Assembly: GCA_022885665.1 (NCBI GenBank)
Contig: JAGQDJ010000037.1
Location: 124,001 to 188,000 of the forward strand
From: Triops longicaudatus
Taxonomy: Eukaryota > Arthropoda > Branchiopoda > Notostraca > Triopsidae
DNA length: 64,000 bases
Direction: 5' to 3'
The notes under the pieces were generated by a model. The model saw only the letters and a list, made by a program, of their open reading frames with translations, was not told the DNA's origin and searched no databases. Below are positions 1 through 14,620 of this stretch, piece by piece (position 1 is the first letter of the stretch; every line of letters begins with the position of its first letter). Made by a program: the position numbers and the translations under genes.

Positions 1-3000
1 TCGAGAAATTGATTCTGAAGCCGCACATTTTTTAAACTTATTTATTTTTGACAGCCAGTGCAATACTCCAGACTAAAGAAGTAAGAACCGATCGCCCGAG
101 GACTTGCTCAAGGTATACATTTCACTCGAGTGCTCTGAAAGATTTTGCTATTTTACCCCGTTTTCAATAAAAGTTTGAAGAATAGGCACGTACGAAAGAT
201 TAAGCACAGCCGAACTCGGATTACACAGCTTAACCCTTCGCAAACAACCAATATTTCACCTACAAAGAAAGTTTCTTAACAAAATAATTTTAACAAATAT
301 GGCAAAATAGCAAGTGTAATAAATCTACTTAGCTTACTGTCGTTTAGTTTACTATCCTGTTTTACGTTAAATCCAAAATAATGCTTTTAATCTATTTCAA
401 GAAGAGACAAAAGTGAAGGTAAACTAGAATTGCTACATTTTAAAAAGATTTTTTACTCGAAAATTTTCTATTGATTTCCGAAAGAAACGACGCAATATGG
501 ACCCTATTACAACTGAAAGGGAGCAATAAAATAGCCTAAAAGGATAAAGTGGATAAAACGGATAAAATGGACACCCACGGTGAGAAGTATAAAGCAGATG
601 GCTAAATAAACAGTGCGCTACTGTGTAAACTCCATAAAGACTTTAGGATACGGCCAGACAAGAGCAAACAGTTTATCGCAGAGCAATAAATGGTCGTAGT
701 AACGTCCGCTTAAATAACACAAAAAGACGCTAAGGACCTAATCTAAAATACTTCTGGATATTTGTTCACGCCCAATTTCCTTATTTTTCAAGTCAGCACG
801 CCCTGCGTTAGCTTCCTTGTATGTATGAACTGCAACAGATGCGGAAACCCCGTATTTGCAGTGCCAGCAGGCACTGGACCTTCTTTTTTGTCCTTTTTCG
901 AGTTCATTTGCCGAACCCAAAGAAGCTGAGAGAGAGAGAAAGGGCCAAAGCTTAGTCCTGGGACACCGGAGGACACGTTTCATATGATGCCAGAAGACGA
1001 TAACCATTGGAAGATAAAAATGAACGCTTTTAGACAACCTGATGTTAAAAATGCTCAATTTTCATCCTTCCACTGTCTTTTGCCTAGCTCTCGTGCAAGC
1101 GTGCAAGTTTTGTGCCTACCGTGCGCTTTTCTGTGCCTAGAATCCGTAAGCAGACACTGGAGTAAGTTGCCTTACTTTTTTTGGTTCCCTTTTTCACTTT
1201 CGTGTCAAAGTAATTTTAGAAAGCAAGTTCGTGTGATCTTCTTAAGTAGGTGATAAGTCTCGTCTTTCATTTCGAGCTCCCTTTATGACAGGGTTCCTTG
1301 TCGGCCATTTCCACTTTTACTTTTCTAATTCTTTGTGTGCTGGGTGGCCTCCCTTGACAAACAATTGCTCTGTAGAGTACGTAACAATACTGTGTGCCAT
1401 AAAAGAGTGCCAAACTTAATTGCTAACGCACTCCAATGACGTTATACCACTTTCTGCCCTTTTCAACGCCTCAACGAGCGCTCCTTGGCAGTAACTCGCG
1501 GCCTTTAGAAGCCTTACTTTTGTTAAGTGAAGCGTGTTTACCCTGTCATTGCGTTTTCTTCCTCCTCGTACGGAATGATTAAATCTCCCTGTTGTTGTTA
1601 GCAGTTCCCTCATTTTCAACAATTTCACACTCTCTCATGTTGTATCCTTCATTGTAGCTTAAGGCAGCTTTTAGATGACTCTTTGCTACAACGATATTTA
1701 AAAATAAATGAGCACTATTTGGTCTGCGCTTCACCTCAGTTGACGATTTACTGACTAAACACTGGAACGCGAACCGCAAGCAGGTGGACGGGAACCCGCG
1801 AATAGCGCGTCTGTTGGCCTTTTAGCTCCAAAACTGGCTTGCGTTTTTAACATCTTGACGTCTGTTCTATGAAATGGTTCCTAGCATGCAAGTTTTAGGA
1901 GCTGTCACCGTCACCGTGGTGCAAGACTGTATAACGAGGTTGGGCTTTGTTCGGGTTTCGCGATATTCGAACTGTGCTTCCTGGAGCCTATTGCTACCGA
2001 GTTCGTTGTCGACGAAACCTGCACACTGCACGGCAACACCGGCGCTCAACGGAACAACTCATTCAAACAACACCAGGACAGGACCCTTACTGCGATATGT
2101 CTTTGCATTTGTCTCGACCCCTAATTTTATAGCATCATTACACATGCATGGACATGAACTCCATTTCCAGCCAAAAGCTAGCTTATACCTAATGTTCTTT
2201 TGCTTCAGGTACCCTTTTGCTTCAATTAACTATCAAAAAGATATAAAAGAAAGAAATTTTAACATTTGATTTTTTTTCTGCTGTGCATCTTTATTTTTGT
2301 TTATTTTTTTATATTTTCAGACAGATTTTCTATATTTGTATGATATGATACGAGATTTCTGTGACAAACAACCTGCAAGTCAGTGATAAATATCGCGTGA
2401 CTGGGCTCCGCCCACTCGGGGAGCTCATAAGGTTAGCAAATACGGATCCCCTTTGCCAAAGCAAGACGATAACAGTCCACGAAAATCGTTGGCGTGTACC
2501 TTGCTTTACACATACACCCGAAGGAAGGGGGGGGGGGGTAAAATGCTTTGTCAATGAGAATATATCAAGCTTACTGTGCATCCTTTAACCATTTATCTCC
2601 CTGGGAAGTTGAGATATGGACGGAAAACGAAACGCACGCATGGTAAATTAAACCTCAAACGCTTTGGATTTCGCTATCTATATTCCGAATGCTCAACAAC
2701 CTTCCAAACACGAGGTAAAAACGTACCCATCATTCAACGTCGGTTTGCGATGAAAAAAAAAAAAAAAAAAAAAAAACGTAGCGTTTTTGCTCATCAAAGC
2801 TCGCTAATATATGTTTTCCTACCTGGCATGTGTCACTGGATCAGCTCAACTTTTCCTGGTGGCGATAATAAGTTTTTAGCGAATGGCGGCCGGGGGTGAC
2901 GGTGGCATGGTTTGGCAAAGTTTTCGGGGATGGATCGGTGTTCGACGGCTGCTTTATATATTAAGCCCAAAGAGAAACAGCAGGAGCCGTCGTCAAACGC

Positions 3001-6000
3001 GAAAGCAAAAGGGGGGCTTACCTCCAGAAACTCCGACGACCTGAAAAGAGAACTGAAAAATCAATAAAAGCGAAATAAGCAGTGTTGTGGTGGGTACTAT
3101 GGTTGGTTAGGTATTGCAAGACAGGACAGTACGTGGGAGTACTGTGCACGTGCAGTTATTATAGAGTATTTGGTATTGGCTTTTGTGCGAGCATTAAATT
3201 ATAATGACATAGATTGCAGCAAGTATCAATGGTATTGAGAAGGCTGGCTTTTGAAATCGACCAATTGCATGTTTCAAACATTAATGTGCTCATTATATCA
3301 AATTTAGAGCCCTACAAGTTAAATTAATAAAAATAGTTAAAAATAATACTTCACTTTTTGCAGACTAGGCTCATAAGAAAGTGGTGCGATGTAATGAAGA
3401 TACCATTTTATCGTCAGCAAGAATGAAAGTTTAAAGTATTGTTCACAAAAAAGTGGTACAAATTTATATAGCAATAGGCAGTCAATGTACCAGTTTTTAA
3501 TGACCTTGTTGAGTTGTAATCTAGAAATGAAGCTTATTTACTGTCATTTCATTTTTTTCTCGGAGAATTTTGAGTTAAATAATCATTTTAACTGTAGAGT
3601 AATTTCGAGGGCACCAACGATGAATTTTTCGAAATTTTGGCTCCTCCATTCTACAGCCGAAAATCCCACTAACGAAAACATTTTTCGAAAGCAGTTCGGT
3701 GAAAAGTGGTATAAATAATCCAAAACTTTACTGTTTGGAAAATTCAAAAAATAGTTAACGAATTTCGTGCCACCATGCCTAAGCTTTTCTCCCCATTTTC
3801 ACGGTAAACTCCCGAGGGAGACGTTGGTATATGGCCGTAACTAATAGACTTCAGAAGCATTAAAATATGATCAAAAAGTGGTACAATGTCATTTAGAAAT
3901 GTATGCTTACTGTACCTCCTATTTTCGTATTTTTATTGGTAATAGTCCATAGCATATGGACCAGTTATTATTACATGAAACGGAATATGTCTGAAAATAA
4001 CTAAAATAACGATAATAAAAAAATCTAAAAAATCGTGTTCTACATCACTCTCTTTGCTTTGAGAAATACGTGTAATCTTCTGAACATCCAATTCCTCTAA
4101 GAAAAAGAGAAAAAGTCAAATTTTCTTTCTCCGTTCAAATTCAACAGTTGGATACGTTAATTTCCCATAGCAACGCGGAGATTGCTTTCAAAAAGTACTC
4201 GTTGCCAAGCTCCAGTTACCAGGTAGTACCGTGCACAACCCTGTAGTACATTTCAGCGAAATCTTCCAGCTGGACAACGAAGATCTTCCGACATCAAAGT
4301 CTTCAAACTTGAATTGTGTACTCTACCGAAAATAGGGAGCTTTTTCCATCCTTTTTTTTTTCTCTCTTTTAGGAACCGAGAATGGGACGAAAAGCTCCCA
4401 GATAAACCACATGAGCGAGCCAATCTGGTATTGGTCGTCTCGTCATGGCGGGGCTTTGCTGGCCAGACTACTTGAGTCAGGCCAGCAAAGGCTCCCGAAG
4501 GCGTGCAAAACGCATTAAAGCCTGATGCGATTGAGACCTCACAGGAGCTCATGACAATTGGGTTTCTTGTCAACTGGGCTCACAACATCCAATTACAAGC
4601 TGTTCCTCTCAAGTCTCTAGACAACTTTGACCACCCTTACACCCCAACCCTCCAATTCCTATTACGCTTTCTTCTCCTTGGAGCGTACTTTGAAAGCTGG
4701 CCAGGGGAGCAACGCGGGCAAGCTCAACCAGAGATGGAAAATTGGCCGCAGTGGGTTTGCCGTCCGAAGCCACACAAGAAATTCTTTGGAAAACAAGTCA
4801 AGACGTGGTCCATTGGCTAGCGGTGCACAGGAAGAAGAGAATCTTTGCAAAAATAGGTAAAGAAAAATATATGAAGAAAAGAAACGAAGAAGTAAATCAA
4901 ACCGTTACAAAATGTCAATTTTTCTTCATTGATTCTATGCGAATCCGTTTTCGGTTGATTTGCTTTATCAACTGTCACTGTTTTACACAGTGGTCAAATA
5001 AAAACTAAACTGTAAGAAAGTAGAAACTACAGAAAAGGAGAGCTACTTTCACCGGAGTAGATTCTTGCTTTTGCCGCTTGGTGCGCCAGTAGTATTGCGT
5101 TCGAAGCTAGGCGACTGTTTATTGACATGTGTGGTCTGCACGTGCTCGTAAAGCGATTAATCTTCTGTCTTTGTTTTCATTGCCGATCTCTAACTGAATG
5201 AAGTAGTCAAACTGATCCTTGACAATGCACTACGCCTTTCTTAAGCTCTTTGAAACGGGTAAAGCAAATGCTCTTGCAACCTAACAACACACAAAACTTA
5301 AAATCTTTAAGCAGGTTTATTTCATAAAAAAAACTACTCGAAGTACATTCCAGTGTCTCGCTTGCTTTGGTTAAATTTGATGAGCACGTGCAGACTAGAT
5401 TACGCACATATGTAAATAAACAGCAGTCTAGCTGAGAACGCGATGGCGCTTGCAGCGGTGAACGCAAGAACCTTAGTACGGAATATCTTACGCCAGGAGT
5501 TTTCTAACCCGCGGCTTACAGTTTGAAAATCCCTGCTTTATACTGAACATATTAATTTGTTGACAACAGAGCACATAAAAAAACGCTTTTACCAACTCGT
5601 CTTTGTTTTGAAATACTTTACAATAATGAAACAACTTTTCACCGGAGAGAAATGGAAAAATATGAAGGTATATTTTTTCTAATTTTTTTTTTCACCACGC
5701 CATGTACCTGACCGTCATAATTTGCTATAATACAACAAATCAAAAAGGAACAGTGATGTTCTTTCACGAAGTTAGGTCGCAAAAAGAAAAGTAAGAAAAA
5801 AAAGTTGGGCTACGGAAGAAAAGCCATGTTCTGGGTGACGGAAAGCGTGAGGATAAGGCTTTCCCGCTTCTGTCCTCATTGAAAACATTGGGAAGACTAC
5901 AGGGCGACAAAGTGCTACGAGTGAGGACGTGAGTACGTGTGTGTGTATGTGTCTTCAATATAGCTAGCGTAGTCGGCGTGTTGTCTGGCTCTCATCTCGT

Positions 6001-7403
6001 GCACACGGCCAAGGCAATCCCACAAAATGAATCTAACTTGATCTGGAGAAAGAAAAAGGGACGCCACAAAACGAAACAAGCCCTTTTGCTACCGCAGAAC
6101 ACGAGAACTCTATAGCTACTGATATCTGTTTTTATATCGATCTCTTCTGTTTCTAGTTCTGCCTCCTTCCTTTTATTTTTCCAGTGACTTTGTCTCCAAA
6201 GCATGCAGCACCCTTTGTCTCCAAAGTGTAAAAACAACGAAAAGAAGCTAGTGAAGATTTTGACTAGTAAATAAACAATAAAGCCGAAATATAAAAAAAT
6301 GGGGCATTTTTGGCGTCCAGTTGAGAAATACTTGAGTGAATTTTTCAGGTAAACCAATTTACGCATTTTTTAAAGTCGGTTATTTAATACTAAAAAATGA
6401 AAAATTGTTTCTACTTTGCGTTAGGTATTTTGTAGCCTTATTTTTCACGGAGAATAACAAGTCACGCATTTCGATGGGGGGTCATTGACTAAGATGTGTG
6501 TGTAAAATATTTCCCTAGCGCGTGTAGTTTGCAATATTCTTCCCAGGTTACTGTCTTACGATCATAATCATGTTCAGGGGCCAAAATGGCAGGTTCACTC
6601 AGCTGGACTTCCCGGCTTGTCTCTGGCTCCTTTTCCCTTCGAAACGCTGTCGTATCTTTGCTTCCAAGTGCGCACTAATGTCCAAGATTCCTTGTAGCGT
6701 ACTTGCATAATGTACCCAAATTGGTACATCATACCCTTCTTTCGAGGCTTAAGTTCCAGTTTTATACATTTCTGTAGCCAGGTAAGCTAAAAGGAAAGGT
6801 ACACACTTTGTGAGCGTACCGTGTGCACGTGCGGTCCGATGAATTGAGAAATCGATGTGGGTGCTAATGCTCCGGCACATTACTCGTTTGTATGTGTGTG
6901 AGCGAGGGTTCAGTACGCGTAACAGGCCCAGTTTTCCGTGGGCTACCGCGCGACGGTGTTAGGTGTCACGGCTAAGTACCTTTCTGATTAATAGTCTGAC
7001 TCCCGAGCACTAAATGGAAAGGTGGGTTGGACCTTGGAATATTGTTGTCAACAGCAAATTCGTGGGTAGCAAAAAAGGAGAAGATACGGTCGTTTGGAGA
7101 TAATTTCTTCTTCCTATGTATGTTTGCTTCATTTGCTTATATTTTATTCCTGTTTTTCTTAGTTCCATCACCGTCATGGGCACACGCTTATTTTTATGTT
7201 TATTTCTCTAATTCATTAATCACTTCACAATTCCTGTTCGTTTTTCCTTCCAATTTTCTATTTTAACTTATGAATTTTGTAGACTTATTTGTATAATTAC
7301 TGTCTCCGTTACTTGAAACCGGTGCTTCGTAAACGGGTGGCTATAGTTTGTGAAAGTTATCTTTGTTTTTCAAAATAAAATTGAAAAGAAAGTAAACTAT
7401 TTG
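1..7403. other. intergenic stretch without recognisable gene
   Basis: Only short open frames occur on either strand and none resembles a known protein or joins into a spliced model. Visible structure is limited to low-complexity DNA: a G run near 2,528-2,538, an A run of about 22 at 2,754-2,776, a run of GGATAAA-like units at 541-572, and a motif AAAGTGGTAC recurring between 3,370 and 3,890. A short stem-loop with ATGTACC and GGTACAT arms lies near 6,710-6,732. It could hold distal regulatory DNA or non-coding RNA, but nothing here proves that. Confidence 0.6.
3368..3892. repeat. interspersed AAAGTGGTAC-type motif
   Basis: Four variants of one short motif occur in about 500 bp: near 3,379 (AGAAAGTGGTGCGATGTAAT), 3,449 (AAAAAGTGGTACAAA), 3,702 (GAAAAGTGGTATAAAT) and 3,874 (AAAAAGTGGTACAATGT). 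The spacing is irregular, so this is not a simple tandem array. It could be the remnant of a decayed repeat or clustered binding sites. Similar AAAAGTGGTA strings occur elsewhere in the window, for example near 21,348, so chance in A-rich DNA is possible. Confidence 0.3.
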
Positions 7404-7798
7404 TGTTCCGGATTGAACCAGGAAGGAAACATTTTGTTGTCTTTTCGTTTAAAACGAAAGTGGATTTAAACGTAATCCCGATGTCCAAGTACAGTGTTAG
7501 ACTCTGAACTCGTTAAATATTTCATTGTTACCCAACAGTCAAATTTCTTAGCCACCCACCGTAATGTTAAAATTGATTGTCGGCAAGAATGAAATCCCGT
7601 GCACCCAGCCCGTAACATTCATTCCTTTCTGGACCTCCTTTCGAAACGGTCCCGTTTCTTTAGCAGAAAAATTGATTGCTGTAAACTTTAAGTTAAAACA
7701 AATAACTAAAAGTGAATAAGTGACATCCCCGGCTATCGTTCCTTCAGTTAAAGCCCCTTACGTCATTAGCAACAGTTCCCTTTCATTTGATTTGGAAA
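7404..7798 (+). repeat. dispersed duplicated non-coding element, copy A
   Basis: This segment aligns collinearly, by eye, with 18,422-18,803 about 11 kb away in the same orientation. Shared landmarks in order are GATGTCCAAGTAC (7,480 and 18,488), a 38-base block with one difference beginning GTTAAATATTTCATT, a 24-base exact block beginning CAAGAATGAAATCCCG, and CTTACGTCATTAGCAAC (7,758 and 18,756). The offset drifts only about 10 bases over the length. No open frame is shared by the copies, and no terminal inverted repeats or target-site duplication were seen. It may be an old segmental duplication, a dispersed repeat, or constrained regulatory DNA. Confidence 0.75.
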
Positions 7799-10700
7799 AA
7801 TTTGTTATTATTTTTCTTTTCAATGAAAATAAATAAAATGAAAAGTTTTTAAAAATTATTCTTTATTATTGTTGGGAAGCAAACGCTTTCTGACAGGCGA
7901 TTTTGGCTAATGGGCGAAAACTATCTAAGAAACACTGCTTTAAACCATGTGTTGTCTTTCTCGTCATATTTGTGCGACAAAAAAAGGGGTGTTGTATTGA
8001 CAGAAATGCGAAGTAAAGAAGGAATTTGTCCATACAAGCTGAGCATTTGGCTAGGTAGCGTAGGAACTGTGGAATTCGCCCGAGGGCAATTAATTGTCGC
8101 CATAAATAGTCAACAGGTCAGTAGAACCGTGACATGCTATCCATAACGAGCTAATCAATACTGGTGCACTGGTTCTTACTATCGCATAGGAGGGAAAAAA
8201 ACACAGGTTGAAAGGCGTGCCCGTATTAGTTCGCTGGTTAAGGGCTATTATTACCATCGCAATACAAATGCTTGTTTTACTCGTTCAGTATGTCATCGAT
8301 GATAGCGTTATTTATGTTTCATTCAATGGCTTCCGTGGTTTAGGATACGGTTTGTAGTTATAGAGCTTAAAGGATATTAGGCATACATTCTGCTCCCTCC
8401 AAAGTAAAAAGAAAACGTAAAATAAATAACAATTATTCCTCGTTACAAAACGCAATCTTTCCAGGACAAAATATTCAGAAAAAAGTTAGTATGTCATTTA
8501 TTATTATTTTGCTTAAAGTTTTCTATTAGTTTCCTATAAAAATTTTCTTACATGTAATTCAATGTATTTACGAATCCTGCGATTTTCCAGTACTAAAGTA
8601 GGCTGTAGTTGCTTTTTTTTTGTATCAGTGGTACTACGTCCAAACCGTCCCATCCCTCCAAATTTGCCCTACTTTAGGCCTACCTAGCAGTGTTTGTACT
8701 TTATGTGACTCGAACAGAATAATCTTAAGTTCACATTTGTTAGACTCACGCTGACTCTGCTATTGATTTTTTATTGACTGGTTTACTCAACTGTTACATG
8801 CTTTCTCAAACTATCTTGTGTTGTATATTAGAGACATAAAATGTACTTTCGTACTTGAAAAAGAGTGTTGTTACAGTATATAAAAAACGAATTGAAGTTG
8901 GAGTTTTATTACCATAAGAATGGAAACAATAATGCCAAAAAAAGCATGTGAATTTTTCTTGTGCACGCCAAAGGGTCGAAAATGGGTCGAACATAGCTCA
9001 CGAGATAAGCTAAAGCCACAACAATAGACTAACTAGCCTAGTCCATTCTTATTCGCGTTCCAAGAGGTAACTTACCCCACAGGAACTCGGTGCAGAATAA
9101 ATACCTGAAAATAAAAGCGACAAGCTTTCTCTGCTTCACTACAGCCCCCAAAAAGAGAGAACTTTGGTAGCATAAAGGAAATGAATTGTTGGACAAGCAG
9201 CACGCAAACCCATATTATTAATATGTAACACCTTAACCTGCATTCTACGTACGCTTTGCCATCTGGATCCTTAGATTATATGCCCCTACAGGCGACATTT
9301 CCATTTTTCTTTTTTTTTTTCGTAGTAGTTCCTTCCCATTTTCGGGAGCAGAAGCTTACATACATAGTAAAGACACATCGGTTCAATTGGGAGTGCCGGC
9401 ATAAAGGGCAATATCTTGCTCAGCCGTCTCCTCTTTAGCAAACGAATAACTCCGGGATGGAGACATGGGGACGTTTATACCCGTGGGCCTGACAAATATT
9501 GTTGTACTGCATTTTTTGGGGGGAGAGAAACTTGGGCCAATTTTATCTCGTAACTCATACGTATTCCTGGGACGACTTCTTTAGCTTTTTTTCTTTTCTT
9601 TAATTTTCCTTTTTTTCTCGCCCCATTCAACTGACTGGTGCAAGTCCTTGATTACCATGCTCAATAGGGCGTATTGCATGCGTGTGTGTGTGTTTCTGTG
9701 GACTACTAGGGGTCGTGAGGGAGAGTGTTGCTAATCTGGCACTGTTGCTCAGATGAAAATCGCGAATTGCATAAGCAATGTGTTTTTCTCCTCAAACCAT
9801 ATGTCTGTCAGACCTCCCGACGTTGCTACCAGCTGTGTTCTGCCAATACTTTCGAAACAGAGTCATCCCAGAACCTTCGTCACGCACTAGGGTCGTCAAG
9901 ACTCCCTACCACACGGCATCAAATTTGCTTCCGAATTTCTTAGTGTAACTACCAGGAGTCCATACTGTACAAAAAGGGGTATCAATAAATAGCAAAAAAT
10001 TCCATCTAAAATTAAAATCGTAGCCAATAATTGGCTCCCGCTACTAAAAAAAATGAACTTGAGCTATCAAGTGATAGGGTAGTATTACTAAAAATTGGTA
10101 CTTATCACCTAAATTGGGTATGTTTTTCCTATTATTGAGAACAAAAGCAAAATCTATAGTTCTTGCTGTTTTTCAACGTGTGATGGCGTTGATGGTTTCC
10201 ATTCCCGCTCCGAAGTCTGTTACATGTGCTCCCTAGCTGTGTTCTCAATACAGTTTAGTGTTTCTCGTCTTATTTTCAAAATAACTTTACATTTGGAAAA
10301 ACTTCATATTGTCCCTAACTAACAGTTGGTTGGGTCTTTGACCAATGACGTGGTCTTTCACGGGGCTTTGATCTTGCTAGGAAACATAAAGACTAAGGTT
10401 GAGGTAGCCCCCGGAATCTGCATTCGCCACTGGCATACAATCTCCACTCGCTCTGTCGCATCTTCTCCCAGTTTCCCTACCGCCGCCTCTAACCTTCTTC
10501 CCTATCGTCCTTTTTATGGCTACTTTTTAACACAAACGAAATCAACGTAGTCCCTTTGATTTCGGAGAAGTGACTTTCACTAGTCCAGAAACCACGGGTG
10601 CGGGAGACAAAAAGGGAAACTACGTTAAAAGGAAACAATTAACAAAAATTGGCGTGACAATATGATCTCTGTTGTGGTGTAATAGCTGTAGTGCTGAACT

Positions 10701-13700
10701 AAATACAATGTTCGAAAAAGAATAAGGAACGGCTTTATGCTATCCAAACGGAATTGGGCAACAATGAAATTTCCCCTTGAGCAAGCATTGCGCGGGTCAC
10801 AGAACATTCGTTAAGCAAGGAGTGAGAACGCGCGAATGTTGGAAGTTCAATGTTAATAGTTGTGTTCCATTTCGATCGCTTTTCGGAGATTATTTTAAGA
10901 GTACTGCTCATCACTGCTTTACAACATTACTGTCGTAACTCGAGCTAATGATGTGGGATCCGGGATAGTGCTTGATTGCTGTAACCTTTTGTTTTATTGA
11001 GTTGGTGGTAGGAAAAGTTGCTGATGTGATACAAAATGTGTGAAATGTTGAGTGCCGTATGTTCAGTTGAATGTTGTGACTTTATGTATTCTTTACTACC
11101 GTTTTCATTGAGTCGTTTGTTTTATCACGAAAAGCGATATTTTGTGACAGAAATTAGCTTAGTTTTCGACTTAGTTTTTGACTTCAATTGGCTTAGTTTT
11201 CGTTAATTATCCCAGGCTGGGATTTAAAGCGAGTTAAGTATGTGGAAACAGAGTTTAGAACGGATAAGGCAGAGTCTGAACGCGCAGCGAGCCTATCATG
11301 TGCCAAAACCAGAGTTTCCTCTAAATGAAAGCAACCCTTCTTTTGTATCACAAATAATGGGGATGCTTTAACGAAGAATCTTGGGTAATGGATGTCCAAA
11401 CCATGAACGTATTCTTCACGCACTTGAAAAGGTTGCTCTTCGAGAAAGACAAGCTTATTGTGCACGTTTTACCTCAACTCGCAAACTCCTGACTCGGGCT
11501 TCCTCCTTTTTCAAGGACCAACAATGTAACGGACTTGAATCCCAGCCTTTTTACCGTCTCATCCACTCTCACTAACAGTGTCTCACTTCCTAAATTTCCT
11601 CCCTCTTTTTGCTGCAAACATGTTTCTTCGCAAAGACCACGAATAAATACACCAAGAAATAAATAAATGACTAGTTCTCGGTAATATGCGCAACGAATTC
11701 GCTTCTCATGAGGAAATTAAATACGTAAACTAAATAATAAACGTAATTAGCAAAAGCTTATTTAATAAAAAAATGAGTGAACTGATAATTAAATTACTGA
11801 ACACCAATGACAAAAAATAGTCGAATCAAACAGAAGAGAAAATTTTTTTAAAAAATCACAGATGGAAATCAATAATTAGGCGCTTAAAATAGCACTGCTC
11901 GGAATCAAGTTTTCGGGCTTAAATGAGCTCGAAAACTTTTTCTCTCCAAAACCTTTTGCTTTTAAATCAAAGTAGCAAGTTCTTAATTCAGTAAGATTTC
12001 TACTCTTTAGCTCCACGAAGGTGTCTTTATTTATTCTCCGTCATGTCTGATTGGCTTTCTCAATTACGCTGCGTAGTTTTATTGTTTTCCGCGTTATTCA
12101 GGAATTACCCGCTTTTGTTCCATATATAAGCTCAGCATTGTTTAATGCATATGTTTTTGCCCGAGCACTTGGGCAGCCAATGATTTGTACAGATTAGGGA
12201 CATCAAGCAATCTGTGCCTGCCTGTTTATGGCTTGCCAGTAATCTCTGCCTGAGTTGTATCGTACAAATAGCCTACAAGCAGAGGCAAAAGGGGGGTGGG
12301 GGGAGATAAGCGAAAGGGGTATAATACGAGGTCAAAGCAAGACAAAGTGATGCCAAGATGTCTTCCATCTTCTGGCCAGGCCGGTGGAGTCTGCTGGGGT
12401 CATTTGTCTTCGTTGAATGCAGATTACGCCAGACATCATATTTCCCAGCGGTACACCAGCCCAGCTACCGTCTCTATTTATTTATTTCACCTTTACCAGT
12501 CTAAACTATTACTTCCTCTCAGCTTTGGAACCTGCTTCATGGGCTTTCAACTATTGCTACGCGCTTCTTCCTTTTTGCAAATCACTACGACGCAACTTGT
12601 TGCGAAACAGCGAAATCTTTCGAAACGCCCTTATTGATTTCGTAGTAGGATCTTTTTAATTTCTTTATTTTTTACTATTTGCATGTAAACCTCACTGCAC
12701 CTCCTTGCACTTACCATTGAGGCAGAAACACTAAATTAAGTTCAAATACACTGAATTAAATAAATTTATGAGATAGTATTTATTAAATATAAAATAGATT
12801 AATAAAATTAAATCAAAATAAAGTAGCAAAATTAAAAATTAATTTTAAAAATACGAAATAAAATAAAAGGAGAAACAACACGCTGCTTTACAGTAAACGT
12901 GGCAATACAAAAAGACGATTTCTTGCCAAAAGGGCTGCAAGTTCAATTTTTTATTTATTTTCTCGTTTAACCTTTACTTTCCTACGAAATTTTGCATATA
13001 CGTATTTATGTTTCCTAACGGACCTGTGTTTTTTCTAATAAGAGATAATTGCAGTGAACTAGCTATGAGTTTTGTACAAACTGAACAATGTCTGAACTGT
13101 CCCGTCCTCCTTACTTCTCAGTATGCGGTACAAAACTAGAAAGTTTTACTAAATACCACTGTGGGAATATCTCAGGACGTGGCCCATTTCGGGGTCCGAA
13201 TTCCTGTGCAGATTTTTACTGCGAGTACGTGCTGCAGAAGTAGATAGGTTTAGCCAACATAGCCGTTGAACCGAAAACGCTCTCTTAAAGTCGTAAGATT
13301 CGCAAGCTCGTCACAGGTCGCAGGCCGAGCCACTACTGCAGCATTTTGTCCGTGCTCGTGACAAAATCGACACAAGCACTTTCCTGTGTCAACAACTTGC
13401 CGTAAAACTTTCTGCCCCCTCAAGAGCGACGTGTAAAGCCGCGAGGAAACAGCCTACAGACACTTTTAGGTGCGAATGAGCGCCATCAAACTCGTAACCT
13501 GAGCGGATTGTTGCGTGTAGACTGCCATAAACCGAAACACCCATCGGCTAACTTCCGATCATCTTCAATTGTGCGCCATTTTGTCCACCCTTACCTCCAC
13601 CATTTCCATTACCAGTTCGATATCCTGGTGCGCTAATCTAACTCCGGACAACGAGTGCCTGCCCTGCGACGTAAAACCCACCACATTGTAAAGTGCCCGT

Positions 13701-14384
13701 CGTCAACTGACTTGAACCCATCAAGACCTATTGATTGCGTACTCTTTGCCCCCCACCTTTGCTTCTCGTCACACCCTTTCTCAAAACAAGGTCCCTTTTC
13801 GCCATGTTTAATGGACGTAAAAGAATAAGATTTCTAAAGATCCGTCCCACATTACTGCCAGGTGACCGTTCTACTTAACCAATACGTACCAGGTGCGGTT
13901 TACCTCCTGGTAAAAACTTCGTTCCTCCAAGTTCACAAGGTGTAACGAAACGCTGACGAAAAGAACTTCGGTACTTTGAACAAGGCTATAAGGATGGCAC
14001 GTTTCAGATGTTGAAAGTCGAAAACTTTGGAACGTATATGCATTTCAGCTTTCCAATACGCCAGTACCAGCAATTGGGAGGGGAAGCTACAAACCGTCCT
14101 TAACTATTAAAACAGTAGGTCATCAATGACATTGAAGTTGTGAATACTCCGATTTTGATACTAGTGAATTTGACTTACATAATCCCCACCCAAGAACTCG
14201 CTCACAATGACTTCCGTCTTCTTCATGTTGACAATCGATTGGTAGTACTATTCACTACTCAAATCCGACTCCTAGTCACTGCCGCTGCTGTTCTTCATTC
14301 ATCAACTATTCCTAGTTTAGGAAAACTTTTAGACTATTGAACGTGTACCACTCAACCTCACCTGAAAGGGCAATAGATATAAAA
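7799..14384. other. intergenic stretch without recognisable gene
   Basis: No coding exon could be supported. The stretch holds AT-rich DNA, notably 12,660-12,870, and a near-palindrome around AGCCAATAATTGGCT at about 10,022. No RNA gene with convincing internal promoter and cloverleaf arms was found. Short open frames here do not resemble known proteins. Confidence 0.55.
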
Positions 14385-14620
14385 AACACTTTGTCTTATA
14401 AACAGAAGTAAGAAATCTAGTTTCTAGTTATGTGTTTCTTTTCCTCGGGAGTGAAATACTAACGGAGATATTTGAGAAATAAGAAGCCTGAAACTCAAAT
14501 CGAACGTTTTTGCGATTGGTCCAGCGCGGTCACGTGACCCGGATGACGTAGCGCGCTGCCTAAACGCGCTATACACCTTTGTTTGGAATATAAAAATCGT
14601 CCGTTTTCGTCTATTACTCA
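14385..14620 (+). promoter_or_regulatory. promoter-like cluster: inverted CCAAT, palindromic E-box, CRE half-site, TATA
   Basis: Within about 80 bp on the plus strand are an inverted CCAAT box (ATTGG, 14,515-14,519), the 12-bp perfect palindrome GGTCACGTGACC (14,528-14,539), a TGACG half-site (14,544-14,548) and TATAAAAA (14,589-14,596). The order and spacing are those of a polymerase II promoter firing rightward. No recognisable protein follows; an open frame of 67 codons spans 14,583-14,786. The upstream flank (14,385-14,500) resembles 32,406-32,520 in the RBM28 gene, so the cluster may belong to a dispersed element. Promoter activity is inferred. Confidence 0.35.
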